64,000 nucleotides of DNA from Citrus sinensis. Its lineage: Eukaryota; Streptophyta; Magnoliopsida; Sapindales; Rutaceae. The notes under the pieces were generated by a model, which saw nothing but the letters and a program-made list of their open reading frames with translations, was not told where the DNA came from and did not search any database. Below, one piece after another: positions 35,130 through 47,227 of the stretch; within the stretch, counting starts at the first letter, position 1, and every line of letters begins with the position of its first letter. The stretch covers positions 24,405,501 through 24,469,500 of the forward strand of contig NC_068557.1 of assembly GCF_022201045.2 (NCBI RefSeq), read 5' to 3'. The translations under genes were made by a program, and so were the position numbers.

Positions 35130-35299
35130 CATTTCCAGCAAAGGACAGCGCCAGGCTTCCCCCAATCACCTTCGTGGAGATCCCGAGCTTTGCACGTCAT
35201 ATTGGAGGCGTGATGTGGCCTATAGCCGAAGATATCACGAAAAAGACTTGCTTGAACCTTCACCATTAATCCGGTCTCCAAACGACTAACTTACGATAA
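35130..35299 (-). pseudogene. MLP exon 1 remnant without start codon
   Basis: Open on the - strand from about 35295 to the splice site at 35130: SRLETGLMVKVQASLFRDIF, then YRPHHASNMTC and DLHEGDWGKPGAVLCWKW. The position of the initiator reads as a non-ATG codon and a TAG follows in the first codons. About six bases are missing from the middle (after NMTC), keeping the frame. The donor TG|GTAAGCC is kept, but exon 2 is absent. Confidence 0.85.
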
Positions 35300-35623
35300 G
35301 ATTTTTTTTTTTTTAATTGTGAAAAACTGATAATCTTCACAAAGCAACTAATAATAAAACTGATGCTTGAATAATAACAAGAGGCAGTGCGCAAGGACCC
35401 TGGCTGGCTTATTGCCTTACTGTAGATAATTAGCTGTGTGTTTCTTTATTGGATACATGCATTCACGGATTTTTCATGTCTTTTTTTTTTTTAAATAATT
35501 GGCAGTGAGAGAACAATTTGCAAATCAACATGCATGTGTATATGGGCAAACAGTCGTGCATAGGATAGTTATTATAAGAAAATTAGTGGCGCCATCGTAG
35601 TTTAATTATTAGGTGGAATTTCT

Positions 35624-36395
35624 TGTAGGAGAATAATAAGAATATGGAGGCAAAAAAAGAAGAAGTTTTCTTAGGATTTGAGAAGTATTTGCACACTTTT
35701 CTTTAAGGTTTTATTTGCCCTCACCAACTTGGTTTGCTATAGAATTTTAATGGCAAATTACCCCCAAGATATATCAAATCCTGAATACAATCTCTAGCAA
35801 ATAAGATTGTATTTCCAGAACATGTATGAAAACTGCAAAATCTGATATTAATCTAATTGTATATGTTTCCTTTATGAAGAAGATGTTAATTCAAAAGAAT
35901 GCAACCATTCGAAATGGTATTTCTTCAAAAAATTCTTTTGGTTTGAATTTGCAACGATTAACACTTGAAATTTTCAAGCTTGTCAACCGTTTCTAGTTGA
36001 CGCCTTTCTGGAAATAAACGGTTAACCATTTTCTCAATAAACGGTGAGCCGTTTTATTCCAGAATGTCAAATACGTTGCTCTCAGTACATAAACGGTTAA
36101 CCGTGTTCTCAATAACCGGTGAGCCGTTTTCTCTAGACCAAAAAACATGCTCTCTGGATTTAAACGGTTAGCTGTTTTCTCCATAAACGGTGAGCCGTTT
36201 TCTCTAGACCATAAAACATGCTCTCTGGGGTTAAACGGTTAGCCGTTTTCTCCATAAACGGTACGTTGTTTTACCCAGAACAGAAAACATGCTCTCTGGA
36301 CTTAAACGATTAGTTGTTTTCTCAATAAACGGCAAACCGTTTTCGTCCAGAATATCAAACCAAAAAACTTGAAAGATGTTACAATCTCTCTTACA
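35624..36395 (-). repeat. 3' LTR of copia element 2
   Basis: 772 bp. The part at 35987-36350 is a tandem array of a unit of about 65-70 bp with paired aaacggtta / taaccgttt motifs (see separate entry). Confidence 0.93.
35987..36350. repeat. tandem array of AACGGTTA-type motifs within the LTR
   Basis: About five units of 65-70 bp, each carrying aaacggtta[ag]ccgtttt then ctc[ac]ataaacggtgagccgtttt and a spacer with catgctctctgg. The AACGG core is the binding site of R2R3/3R-MYB factors. The same array is found in the other LTR (41277-41640) and differs there by a few substitutions. Confidence 0.85.
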
Positions 36396-36897
36396 ATCCC
36401 CACTAGATTGTAATATTTTTCAAATTTATTAATGATAAACTTATACATACAAAAATGTATCTTTCGATTTTAACCTTTAATTAGTGAGTGTATTTCAAAG
36501 CATTTACAAGACAATAGTGTGCTAAGCATTAAACTTTGTCTCTTAAGTAAATACCGGAGATACATCACATATAAGTTATCCCAGATTTCAAAGTTGTGTT
36601 CCAATAGTTAGCACTATTCCGGCCTTGTGCTCTATCTTGGATTCATGAACATTTACAAGATTAAACCAGGACCTTGTTAGAAACAGCACCATTTCTTATG
36701 TTCACTTAGGTGAAGTTTCAAATCATGTCTTTAGCTACTATAAGACTTGAACTTCATTAAGAATAAATACTCAACCTCAACCTCGTAGCTATTTGCACCG
36801 AATATCTCGAATGGGATTATTTATTACTCGGTGCCAATCCAGTCACATAACAACAACTTGTTATTACCCATTTAACTATGGAGTAGCGGTATAACTA

Positions 36898-39800
36898 CTA
36901 CATAGTTGGGTTACCGTCGTTGGTGACTTTATTGTGTAAAGGTTTCAATCCCATTCCAAAAGATGTATCCTTAACTAAGTCTCTTGAAAGACCTTTTGTT
37001 AAAGGATCTGCTAGATTTTTATTAGTCCTAACATAAACAATATTAATAACACCATCTGCTATTAATTGTTTCATATATTCATGTCTTAAGCTAATATGTC
37101 TAGACTTTCCATTATACACTTTATTATAAGCTCTAGACAATGTAGCTTCACTATCGCAGTACAAAGAAATAGATGGCATCGGTTGTGGCCACAACATTAT
37201 ATCAAACAACAAATTTCTCAGCCATTCTGCTTCTTTGCCTGCAGCTGCAAGTGCTATAAACTCACTTTTCATTGTTGAATGAGTTATGCACGTTTGTTTC
37301 TTTGAAGCCCAAGAAACCGCTCCTCCAGCAATTGGAAAAATCCAACTAGAAGTGGATTTATTATCTCTTGTATTGGTTACCCAACTAGCATCTGAATATC
37401 ATTCCAATACTTCAGGATAATCATTATAAAACAAACCCAAATTAATGGTCTTTTTAAGATAACCAAGTATCCTACCAATTGCTTTTCAGTGTTCAACACT
37501 AGGGTTACTCGTGAATCTTGACATTTTGCAAACTGCAAATGCTATATCAGGCCTCGTACAATGCATAGCATACATCAAGCTACCAATAGCACTAGCATAT
37601 TCTAGTTGTGCTACTACTCAGCCTGAATTTTCTAGTAATTTAATACTAGAATCATATGGGGTATTAGCTTCTTTAAATTTCAAATAATTGAATTTAAGAA
37701 GCACTTTCTCTATATAATGAGATTGACACAACGAGTAACCCCCACTATGTTTATTCACTTTGACACCTAAGATAGTATCTACTTCACCAAGATCTTTCAT
37801 CTTAAATTGTGAAGTTAAATACTTCTTTGTATCATCTACTCCTTGCATATTTATTCCAAAGATAAGCAAGTCATCAACATACAAGCATATAATCACACCA
37901 AAGTCATTCGTAAATTTAAAATATATACATTTATCAGCATTATTATGCTTAAAGCCATGAGATAAAATTACTGAATCAAACTTCTCATGCCATTGTTTTG
38001 GTGCTTGCTTTAAACCATAAAAAGATTTGACTAACTTGCATACCTTTTTCTCATTTCCTGGCAAAACAAATCCCTCAGGTTGTTCCATATAGATTTCTCC
38101 ATCAAGATCATCATTAAGAAAAGCTGTTTTAGCATCCATTTGATGCACATATAAATTGTTCAATGAAGCAATTGCAAACAGCACTCTTATAGAAGTTAAC
38201 CTAGCTACCGGAGCATATGTATCGAAATAATCAATACCATTTCTTTGCTTAAACCCTTTTGCTACTAATCTAGCCTTAAAAGTTTGCAAAGAACCATCAC
38301 TATTGTACTTTCTTCTAAATACTCATTTGCTGCTAATTGGTTGAGATCCTGGAGGAAGATCAACCAAGACCCATGTTTGATTCGACATAATCGAATCCAT
38401 TTCATCACTTACCGCCTCTCTCCAAAAGGAAGCGTCTCTAGAAGAAATAACCTCACTAAATGTCTTTGGATCTTTTTCAATATTTAACAACAATGGTACT
38501 TTGTTAAGTACATTCTTTTTATCCCCTTCAACCAAGAAGAGTAGTTCTTGTGATGAAATAAAATCCGGATCTAAACTCTTTTCTTTCTTTTCACGTTGAC
38601 TCCTCCTTGGTTCGAAAGATGTCATAGACTCTTTCCTTTTATTATTGTTAGTTGAGGTACCAGGAGTATTAACACATGGTTGATCAATACTTGATTCTAA
38701 TTCAATATTATAATCATGTTGAAATTTATTCTCAATAAATTCAACATCTCTAGATTCCACAATCACATTAGAATCTAAATCTAACAACCTATATGCCTTG
38801 GAATTTTCAGCATATCCTACGAAAACACTTTTAATACCTCTAGCACTCAACTTTGATGACTTAGGATCATGTCTTTTATAAAAAGATAAACAACCCCAGA
38901 CCCTTAAATACATCAAGTTTGATTTTCTTCCTTTCCAAATTTTATAAGGAGATATATGTGTTTTCAAAGATGTAATTCTGTTATGAATATGACATGCAGT
39001 GAGTAATGCTTCCCCCCACGAATTATTTGGTAGTTTTGCATTAAGGATCATGGAATTTATCATATCCGTGAAGATCCTATTCTTCCTTTCAGCCAAACCA
39101 TTTTGTTGAGGAGTAAATAGAGCTGATCTTTGGTGAATAATTCCAACTTCTTCACAATAATTATTAAATTCAATTGAGAAATATTCACCACCTCTATCAC
39201 TACGAACCATTTTGATTTTCTTATCTTTTTGGTTCTCAACTTCAGCTTTGAAAATTTTAAATTTATCAAAAGCTTCATTTTTTGTTCTAAGTAAATACAC
39301 ATAAGTGTATCTAGAACAATCATCAATAAAAGTGATAAAGTATCTCTTACCTCCTCTTGTTAAAATGCCATTATACTCACAAATATCGGTATGTATCAAA
39401 TCCAATATTTGAGTATTTCGTTCAGTTTTAGGAAAATGTTTCTTAGTTAATTTAGCTTGGATGTAGATTTCACACTTATAACCTTTAACATCATTGCAAT
39501 TAATCAAACCATGCTTAGACATGTATTTCAAAGATCTAAAGTTCAAATGTGCTAATCTAGCATGCCAAACATCACAAGACTCAACAATATAAGCTAAGTT
39601 GATATTATTATTATTAATGTTGAGTTTGTACATTCCATCACAAGAATACCCTTTCCCAACAAATAATCCATTCTTTGAGATAATACAAGTATTACTCTCA
39701 AGCACAATCTTAAGCCCATGCTTACACATACAACTAGCAGAAATAAGATTCTTCCTAACGGAAGGTACATGAAAGACATTATACAATGTGACTTTATTTC

Positions 39801-40887
39801 CAGAAGTGAAGTTGATCTCAACAACTCCTTTCCCTGCTACTATGGCTGCATTATTATTCCCCATGAGAACCATTTGTCCTTCCGTTTCTTCTTTGTATGA
39901 TAAGAAAAATTTCTTATCATTACAAACATGAATTGTTGCACCCGAATCGAGCCACCAATCATAGGACTTAGTTTCAGCCATATTGGTTTCGGTAATCATG
40001 CCAATTTGCATTTCAGAAACCATAGCACAAATCTCTTCAGATTTGTTTTCAATGACATTAGCTTTATGGGAATTCACTTCTTCCTTTTTCTTCTTGAATC
40101 TGCAATCACTTTGGCGATGGCCTTTCTTACCACAAAAGAAACAATTTTCAGAAAACGTTTGTGTGCTGGACTTTTTGAATTTCTTGTCATTCTTGACCTT
40201 AAAATTCTTTGAGAATTTACTAGCTTCAACAACATTAACTTTAGTAGAATCATACTTATTCTTGGATTCGCGAGACCTAGTCTCTTCTTCAATTACCAAG
40301 TGTTTTTGCAATTCTTCTAAAGTTACGTTCTCTTTACTATGAAGAAGTTTCTTTCTATAATCATTCCAACTTTGAGGCAATTTAGCAATAATAGCCCCAA
40401 CTTGAAATGATTTAGAAATTTCAACTTTTAACTCTCAAAACTTAGCAACAATAATATGTAACTCATGTATTTGATCAAGAATGGATTTTGTGTCTACCAT
40501 AATAAATTCAAAATATTTAGATACAAGGAATTTGTCAGTACCTTTTTTCTCCGTTTTGTATTTGTACTCAAGAGCATTCCAAATTTCAACCGGAGAAGTC
40601 ATAGAATTGTAGAGATCGTATAACCTATCAGAAAGTGTATTGAGTATGTGACCCCGGCACATCAATTCATCATCTTAACGACGTTTCCTTGTAGCCTTAA
40701 CAACTTTGGTATCATCTTCTCTTGGTTCTGGAAATGGTTCCAATTTCGGATCAAGAACATATGCCACTTTAAGAACAGTAAGGAGAAAGAACAATTTTCC
40801 CTTCCAACGAGTGAAATTAGATCCATCAAAACGATCGAGATGGACACTAGGATTCAGAAATGATGTCAAACTCTTCTCAGCCTCCAT
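36898..40887 (-). pseudogene. gag-pol polyprotein gene, copia element 2, six nonsense mutations
   Basis: One reading frame of 1330 codons from ATG 40887 to the stop at 36898-36900, with no frameshift. It is broken only by six stops (codon 5' ends 40677 TAA; 40437, 38325, 37620, 37488 and 37401 TGA). Gag: LDRFDGSNFTRWKGKL; zinc knuckle CFFCGKKGHRQSDC; protease WWLDSGATIHV with the catalytic Asp intact; integrase with HTD, RSDRGGEY and TPQQNGLAERKN; reverse transcriptase with LYVDDLLIF; RNase H with YSDASW and [11 protein letters not shown]. The GAG-pre-integrase zinc motif reads KCEIYIQAK, one expected Cys being Tyr. Domain order is copia. Confidence 0.93.
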
Positions 40888-40912
40888 TTGCACAAAATAA
40901 AACCTTAAAGAT

Positions 40913-41684
40913 TGTAGGAGAATAATAAGAATATGGAGGCAAAGAAAAAAGAAGTTTTCTTAGGATTTGAGACGTGTTTGCACACTTTCCTTTAAGGTTT
41001 TATTTGCCCTCACTAACTTGGTTTGCTATAGAGTTTTAATGGCAAATTACCCCCAAGATATATCAAATCCTGAATACAATCTCTAGCAAATAAGATTGTA
41101 TTTCTAGAACATGTATGAAAACTGCAAAATCTTATATTAATCTAATTGTATATGTTTCCTTTATGAAGAAGATGTTAATTCAAAAGAATGCAACCATTCG
41201 AAATGGTACTTCTTCAAAAAACTCTTTTGGTTTGAATTTGCAACGATTAACACTTGAAATTTTCAAGCTTGTCAACCGTTGCTAGTTGACGCCTTTCTGG
41301 AAATAAACGGTTAACCGTTTTCTCAATAAACGGTGAGCCGTTTTATTCCAGAATGTCAAATACGTTGCTCTCAGTACATAAACGGTTAACCGTGTTCTCA
41401 ATAACCGGTGAGCCTTTTTCTCTAGACCAAAAAACATGCTCTCTGGATTTAAACGGTTAGCCGTTTTCTCCATAAACGGTGAGTCGTTTTCTCTAGACCA
41501 TAAAACATGCTCTCTGGAGTTAAACGGTTAGCCGTTTTCTCCATAAACGGTACGTTGTTTTACCCAGAACAGAAAACATGCTTTCTGGACTTAAACGATT
41601 AGTTGTTTTCTCAATAAACGGCAAATCGTTTTCGTCCAGAATATCAAACCAAAAAACTTGAAAGATGTTATAATCTCTCTTACA
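40913..41684 (-). repeat. 5' LTR of copia element 2
   Basis: 772 bp; on the - strand TGTAAGAG...TCCTACA. The motif array lies at 41277-41640. Confidence 0.93.
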
Positions 41685-42089
41685 TTTCTCACCGGAAATC
41701 ACCTGTTGCTCGAATTAAAGTAGTGAATGTTAGGTGATTTTTAGAGAATTAAGAGTTGATAAACTTTCGCAAATAAAATTTGATAACTATGTATATAAAA
41801 ACGGCATTCACATGTTAAAACGTTAAAAATATTTATTTTATAAAAAAAAAGTTTAAAATAATAAACATAAGTTTTACATTTAATATACTAAAATTACTAA
41901 TGAATTTTATTTGGAAGAATAAAATTCGACATTGATAAAATTTGAATAAAATTTCACATAGTAATTTTACATTTAACACTTTCTAAAAATTACAAATATA
42001 CTGATAAATATTTACTAAGAAGTCATTATCTAATAAGAGTTTTCTTATTATAATAAAATAAGGAACTAAATATTAAAAAAAATAAATTC

Positions 42090-42092
<3 letters not shown>

Positions 42093-42136
<44 letters not shown>
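42093..42136. repeat. (TA)22 microsatellite
   Basis: About 44 bases of uninterrupted AT repeat in the region upstream of ALG8 (about 330 bp before the ATG). Confidence 0.95.
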
Positions 42137-42140
<4 letters not shown>

Positions 42141-42464
42141 CTTTATTTTAATAAAATAAATAATCCTTATTAAAAAATAACTCACTCATGACAACTTTAA
42201 ATATCATGTATATTTGAAGTCCAACTCATAAATATTCTCCCCAAATGAGGAGACAGGATAACTACCGCGACAATTTGTATGGGAGACTCAAAACACTTCC
42301 TAATTCGGATTGGCCTATTTGGTTTGGGTGTACTTAGAATCCTCTGTTCCAATAATTAAAATTTTTTCTGGCCCGTCGGCATTTTCTGACTATGCTTAGA
42401 CAGGCGGGGTGTATTTAGCAATCACTCGCCGTATTAACTCTTGGCTGTCTGTGCTTGTTCTTCA

Positions 42465-44937
42465 ATGGAGTCGTCGAGCTCAACTCGGCAATTGCTCTGG
42501 TTCTTCGCAATAGCCGTGTGCGTAAAGCTTCTTCTGATCCCAGCATACCACAGCACTGACTTCGAAGTCCATCGCCATTGGCTAGCTCTCACTCATTCTC
42601 TTCCTCTCTCTAACTGGTACGCAGACGAAACCAGCCCTTGGACTCTCGATTACCCTCCATTCTTCGCTTGCTTCGAACGCTTCCTCTCCATTTTCGCCCA
42701 CTACATCGACCCCCAGATCGTCGATTTACACAATGGCCTCAACTATAGGGCCAACTCAGCGATCTATTTTCTGAGAATCAGTGTCATTTTATCAGATTTG
42801 TGGCTTTTATACGGCGTTTGCAGATTGACTAAAAATGCGGATGTGAAAAGGCGAAATTTGATCTGGGTATTGATTGTTTGGTCTCCTGCGTTGGTAATGG
42901 TTGATCACTTGCATTTTCAGTACAATGGGTTTTTGTTGGGTTGGTTGCTACTATCAATTTCGTTTTTACAAGAAGGGAAGGATTTGATGGGAGGGTTTCT
43001 TTTTGCGGTTTTGTTATGTTTTAAGCATTTGTTTGCTGTTGCTGCTCCTGTTTATTTTGTGTACTTGTTGAGACATTATTGTTGGAAGGGCTTGTTTAGG
43101 GGCTTCTCGCGGCTTTCGGTTTTGGGTGCGGTTGTTGTGGCTGTTTTCGCGGCAGCTTATGGGCCATTTCTTTATCATGGACAGGTGACAAACTCACATT
43201 GACTGATGCTTCCATTATAGGATTAGGATGAATTAGTATTACCTCTTCTACTTGAGTGTGCCTAGTTGTTGAGTAATTTTAGTCAATTGGTCAGTGTTTT
43301 GCTCCTGTGTATATATTTGAATGTGTTTAGTAGTTTCTGCTTTATGTGTATGTATTGTAAAATCAAATAACTCACAAGGCATGGACCAAGTCGTTAACTA
43401 GATGGCGGTGTTCAAAGCACATCTTCTATTTCAAGCAAATTGGTGTCGTGTAGGCTGTAGCAAGTTGAAGTCACGTTATAAGTAGGGCATTCAACATATT
43501 AAGCAAGGAATTTTCTATCTATAGAACTGCTAAATAATCTCGAACTTCATTGGAATTATTTAATTCTTGCTATGCAGATACAACAAGTCTTCAACCGAAT
43601 GTTTCCGTTTGGCAGGGGACTATGCCATGCTTACTGGGCTCCAAACTTTTGGGTTTTCTATATCATATTAGATAAAGTATTTTCTTTCTTTCTTAAAAAA
43701 TTCGGGTTCAGTATCCAGATACCTGCAGCTTCGTTCACTGGTGGGCTAGTTGGAGATTCATCACCTTTTGCAGTACTACCTAAGGTAATAGCACGCAACA
43801 GACTCAAGCAATATTTAAAAAAAAAAAAAAAACACTCAATGGACTTGGTGCAAATTTCTGACAACGTAGTTTACGAATCAAGATTGTTAACCTTGGGAGT
43901 TTTGAAGTTAAGGTTGCCATATTCGTCTGAAAGCCAATTGGTTCTAAGAGAATGGGCATGACACTATTTAGCTTTATCCCTCTGTAGTCCTAAGGGTGGT
44001 TGCCAGTCCCCCATAAGGCCAACACATATAGACTATGCTATTTGACTATGAGAGGATATGTTACTTTGTTTCTGTATGTCTTATATTCCAAGCACTGGCA
44101 GGGCTTAATCCTGTATGTTTGAATCAATGAACTGGCAGATCTCCCCTTCAACGACCTTAATCATGGTCCTGCTTGCCTTATCTCCTTGTTTCATTAAGGC
44201 TTGGACGAATCCACAACCACGGATGGTTGCTAGATGGATAGCCTATGCTTACACGTGTGGGTTTCTATTTGGGTGGCATGTTCATGAGAAAGCATCACTT
44301 CACTTTGTCATTCCCCTTGCCATTGTGGCAGTGCAAAGTTTGGAGGATGCGAAGCATTACTTCATGCTATCCATAGGTATGCTTCTTCCTGCTGTTGTCA
44401 TGCCTTTTTATTAGCTAATACGAGTAATTAATTAAGGCCGAATGGATTCCACTTTGTTTGAGCTGTAAACAATTGTAGTTTTTACATCAAGTTTATGTGC
44501 TGATGGGGATATCACTTGTATGTTATGCAGTATCTTGCTACTCCCTATTTCCACTGCTATATGAAGGTCAAGAATACCCAATAAAAGTTTTATTGTTGCT
44601 GTTACATTCAATTTTAATGTGGCTTGGTTTTTCTACAAAATTCACTAGAGCTTCAGCACCTAACACAATGGTAACTGCAAAGAAAAAAGGTGCTCAATCC
44701 AAATCGATTGAAAGTTCCAGTCCTGCAGCTGAGAAAGGAGGATTCACTATTGGGTGGGTTGGAAAATCTTATCTGTTGGGTCTTTTGCTTGTTGAGATAT
44801 GGGGTCAGTTTTTACACCCTTACCTTCTTGGCGATAAGTTTCCTTTTGTACCCCTTATGTTGATTTCAACATATTGTGCATTTGGGATCATGTACTCTTG
44901 GATTTGGCAGCTAAGATGGATAATAAGTACCACCTGA
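42465..44937 (+). CDS. ALG8: ALG8, dolichyl-PP-Glc1Man9GlcNAc2 alpha-1,3-glucosyltransferase, 523 aa
   Basis: Four exons: 42465-43184, 43578-43784, 44139-44376 and 44531-44937; GT-AG introns; 523 residues (Arabidopsis ALG8 is about 500). A GT57-family multi-spanning ER membrane enzyme that adds the second glucose from dolichyl-phosphate-glucose to the lipid-linked N-glycan precursor. Seen: a first hydrophobic helix (LLWFFAIAVCVKLLLIPAY); the lumenal loop with FEVHRHWLALTHSLPLSNWY; LDYPPFFACFE; the family motif DHLHFQYNGFLLGW; GRGLCHAYWAPNFWVFY; and FGWHVHEKASLHF, all ALG6/ALG8 hallmarks. The linker APNTMVTAKKKGAQSK...SSSPAAEKGG in exon 4 is longer and more polar than I recall for Arabidopsis. 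The start is the first ATG (MESSSSTRQ); the upstream in-frame extension has no ATG. Unrelated to the MLP cluster that surrounds it. Confidence 0.94.
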
Positions 44938-45465
44938 TTTGTAATTCTCAGGTGATTTTTATACTTAAATGCATCTTATAGCATTTTTTGAACTTCAATC
45001 TCGGAGTTTCTGTAATGTCCAAAGATTTGGATTGCGAATGCATTTGAAAACAACCTAAATGATGAAAACAGAATGCAATGAGGTAGGCTTACAGATTCAA
45101 AACATCATTGCTCTATGATTATAGAAATATAACAGAATGAGGTGTTTGTATTCATCTTCTTATGTTGTTTGTGGTTCATTTTAAGCCCCCTCATCTGCGG
45201 CTACACTTGGGTTGCTATGACTAGACACACTACGAATTCCATTAGTATGCAATAAAGGTTAGCACGTTATTTAGAAGCCACATGATTTTCGGAAGAAAAC
45301 ACAAGAGTTGAAGATGATAATAGTTGCAGCACTGACACACATCTTGCGCTTGCATAAATCAACTTATTTCATGCCTATAATACAGACCGATACATATAGA
45401 AATGGGCCTAAACATCAAAGAAATGGCTTGACACCCATGTACCCAGTGGTTTTAATTTTCTTTCA
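44938..45465. other. ALG8 3' UTR and intergenic
   Basis: No further coding signal. An open frame at 45308-45622 overlaps the MLP remnant on the other strand and is not a gene. Confidence 0.5.
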
Positions 45466-45965
45466 TGTACTTTTGGAATTTATTGCTTACATTCCAACTC
45501 ATAGCTCTCAAAGACATCAATTTCGCTCTCCCTTGAGAAGATTTGCGTCAATATTTTTGGTGAGACTAGAAAGCAAAAGAAACAATTACTATAAATTTAA
45601 AAATTATAAAAATAATGATTGATTTGTAAAGATTCAGTCACTCGAACTTATATGGATAATTATAACAAATGAAGACATTACATTAATTATTTTAATTTAT
45701 TATATATATCTTTTTTTTTTCATGGTTGTTTTTAAGATTCTTCGGTTAAAATATGATATGAAAGATACTGATACTACATGATAAGATGGTCATAATGTAT
45801 GCGATGTAAACATACTCAACATGAAATTATCTCCAGCAGATGATACCGAACACTTTGAGGGCTCATACTAGCCACGACGTGGGGCTTGCAGCTGAACAAT
45901 TTATGAAACTTGGCAGCAGGAACCTTCGCTTCAACTACAGTCTCCACCTTACCAAGCAGAGACAT
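45466..45965 (-). pseudogene. MLP gene remnant with internal deletions
   Basis: Exon 1 starts at ATG 45965 (MSLLGKVETVVEAKVPAAKF, then HVVASMSPQSV) and then jumps, by a loss of about 40 bp, to the end of the exon (45830-45850). Of exon 2 only the 3' end is left: 45535-45566 reads LTKNIDANLL on the - strand, and the following 3' flank to 45466 matches the 3' flank of MLP copy 3 at 51704-51850 (tttattgc.tac, aagacatcaatt). The central part, with most of exon 2, is missing. Confidence 0.8.
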
Positions 45966-46288
45966 TTTTATTGACCCTATAACTTTCAGTAGCCAACCAT
46001 AAGCTGAAAGAAGAAGCAGTATATTTGAAGAACTGCACTCGCCTTCAGCCTTTTTACTGGTTTTGTGGACAGCATATGTTGGAGCGGCTTCAGCATTTGT
46101 CTCACTAATTACCAATATAATTGATTTATAATAAATTATTATCCAAGGAAAAGGTTTGCTTAAATGTCCAAAAGTAGACCCCTAAGTTTCAAATTTGCAC
46201 AAATCTTTCTTATTATTACAACCATTGACTATATTCACCAAAGAATTAAGGTAAAAATCTTAGGCATGACCAATTGTTAGTACTCTGC

Positions 46289-46727
46289 CATAGAGATGTC
46301 AAAAAAGCCCAGATCTGGCTTGGCCAGTAAAAAGCTCGTCTAGGCCTACAACGAATGAAAGTCCACAGTAAATGAATTTGGATATAAGCTCATGAGAAAA
46401 GTCCAAACTTAGCCGGGCTTTATATTTTATAAATAAAATTTTTTATTTTACATATTATGGGCTTTAAATTTTAAAATTTTAAATTTGTGTATTTTATTAA
46501 TCATCTTTAATTTAAGCGTTCTTTTATTTTTTTATTTTTTAAACTCTATTAAAAATTTATTTTAAAAATTTTATTTAAGCCTAAGCCTGACTCGAGTCCG
46601 TGGCCTTTAGGCCCAAGCTCAGCCCGTCTAAGTATAGATGAGTTTTTGGAGGACTTGTGCCTGTCAATAACTCGGCCCTGGGCTTAGGCTTGAAAAAGCC
46701 CGGCCCATGCCCTTAAATAACCATCCA
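46289..46727. mobile_element. non-autonomous hAT-like element, 439 bp
   Basis: Begins catagagatgtcaaaaaagc and ends ccatgcccttaaataaccat plus cca. Inverted sub-terminal AAGCCCGGCCC-type words. Flanks TACTCTGC (46281-46288) and TACTCTCC (46728-46735) agree at 7 of 8. Confidence 0.6.
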
Positions 46728-47227
46728 TACTCTCCATTTGATAAAATTGTGATATTTAAAATTTAATATTATCAAATAATGGATTCCAAAGTGGGATCAA
46801 TTACTTACCAAATAGCCGAACATTAGTTCCTACCACCTGAGCTGCGGGCCCATCTTACTTAATTTTTTCTCAAAATTAATGGTCCTGAAATGAATTGAGC
46901 TTTTCAAAAAGCCATAAAAAAAAAAGGAGAGAAAAAGTTAATTTGCAAATATTTAACGAGATGGAGATGAGTTTAGTATCAAATACTTTAGCTTTTTAGT
47001 CCGGCTGATTAGCATATGGTAGATTATTTCATATTTCAAGACCCTAGCTCTAGAATAACTCCCTTGGTCTCGAGTTTGAATGATCATGATTCAATAACAA
47101 AACACACAATGACCATTTTATAAACACACATTCACCAGTCACCTGTGTGCAAGCTAACAGCTGTGGTATATATATAATCGGAAGACACACAAGCCAGAAG
47201 TTGATCCCAATAATTTACTCATATGAG

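Larger units (their letters stand above)
35624..41684 (-). mobile_element. Ty1/copia retrotransposon 2, complete, 6061 bp
   Basis: Two 772-bp LTRs (35624-36395 and 40913-41684) differ at about 20 positions by eye (about 3%). The element is flanked by a perfect 5-bp duplication TTTCT (35619-35623 and 41685-41689). Orientation is -: gag lies near 40.9 kb, RNase H near 37 kb. On the - strand the polypurine tract ctagtggggat abuts the 3' LTR at 36396-36406. The initiator-tRNA primer-binding site seen in the other two elements is not found after the 5' LTR, where the strand reads atctttaaggttttattttg. Confidence 0.95.

Noticed and set aside
35987..36350. Regularly spaced repeats that might suggest a CRISPR-like array
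   Set aside because: Plant nuclear DNA; the units are tandem parts of an LTR, present in both LTRs, with conserved rather than unique spacers.
42441..42464. Upstream extension of ALG8
   Set aside because: It would need a TTG start; ATG 42465 gives the family-like N terminus.
45308..45622. 104-codon + strand open frame after ALG8
   Set aside because: Its 3' half is the complement of an MLP exon 2 end (LTKNIDANLL on the - strand); no family features of its own.
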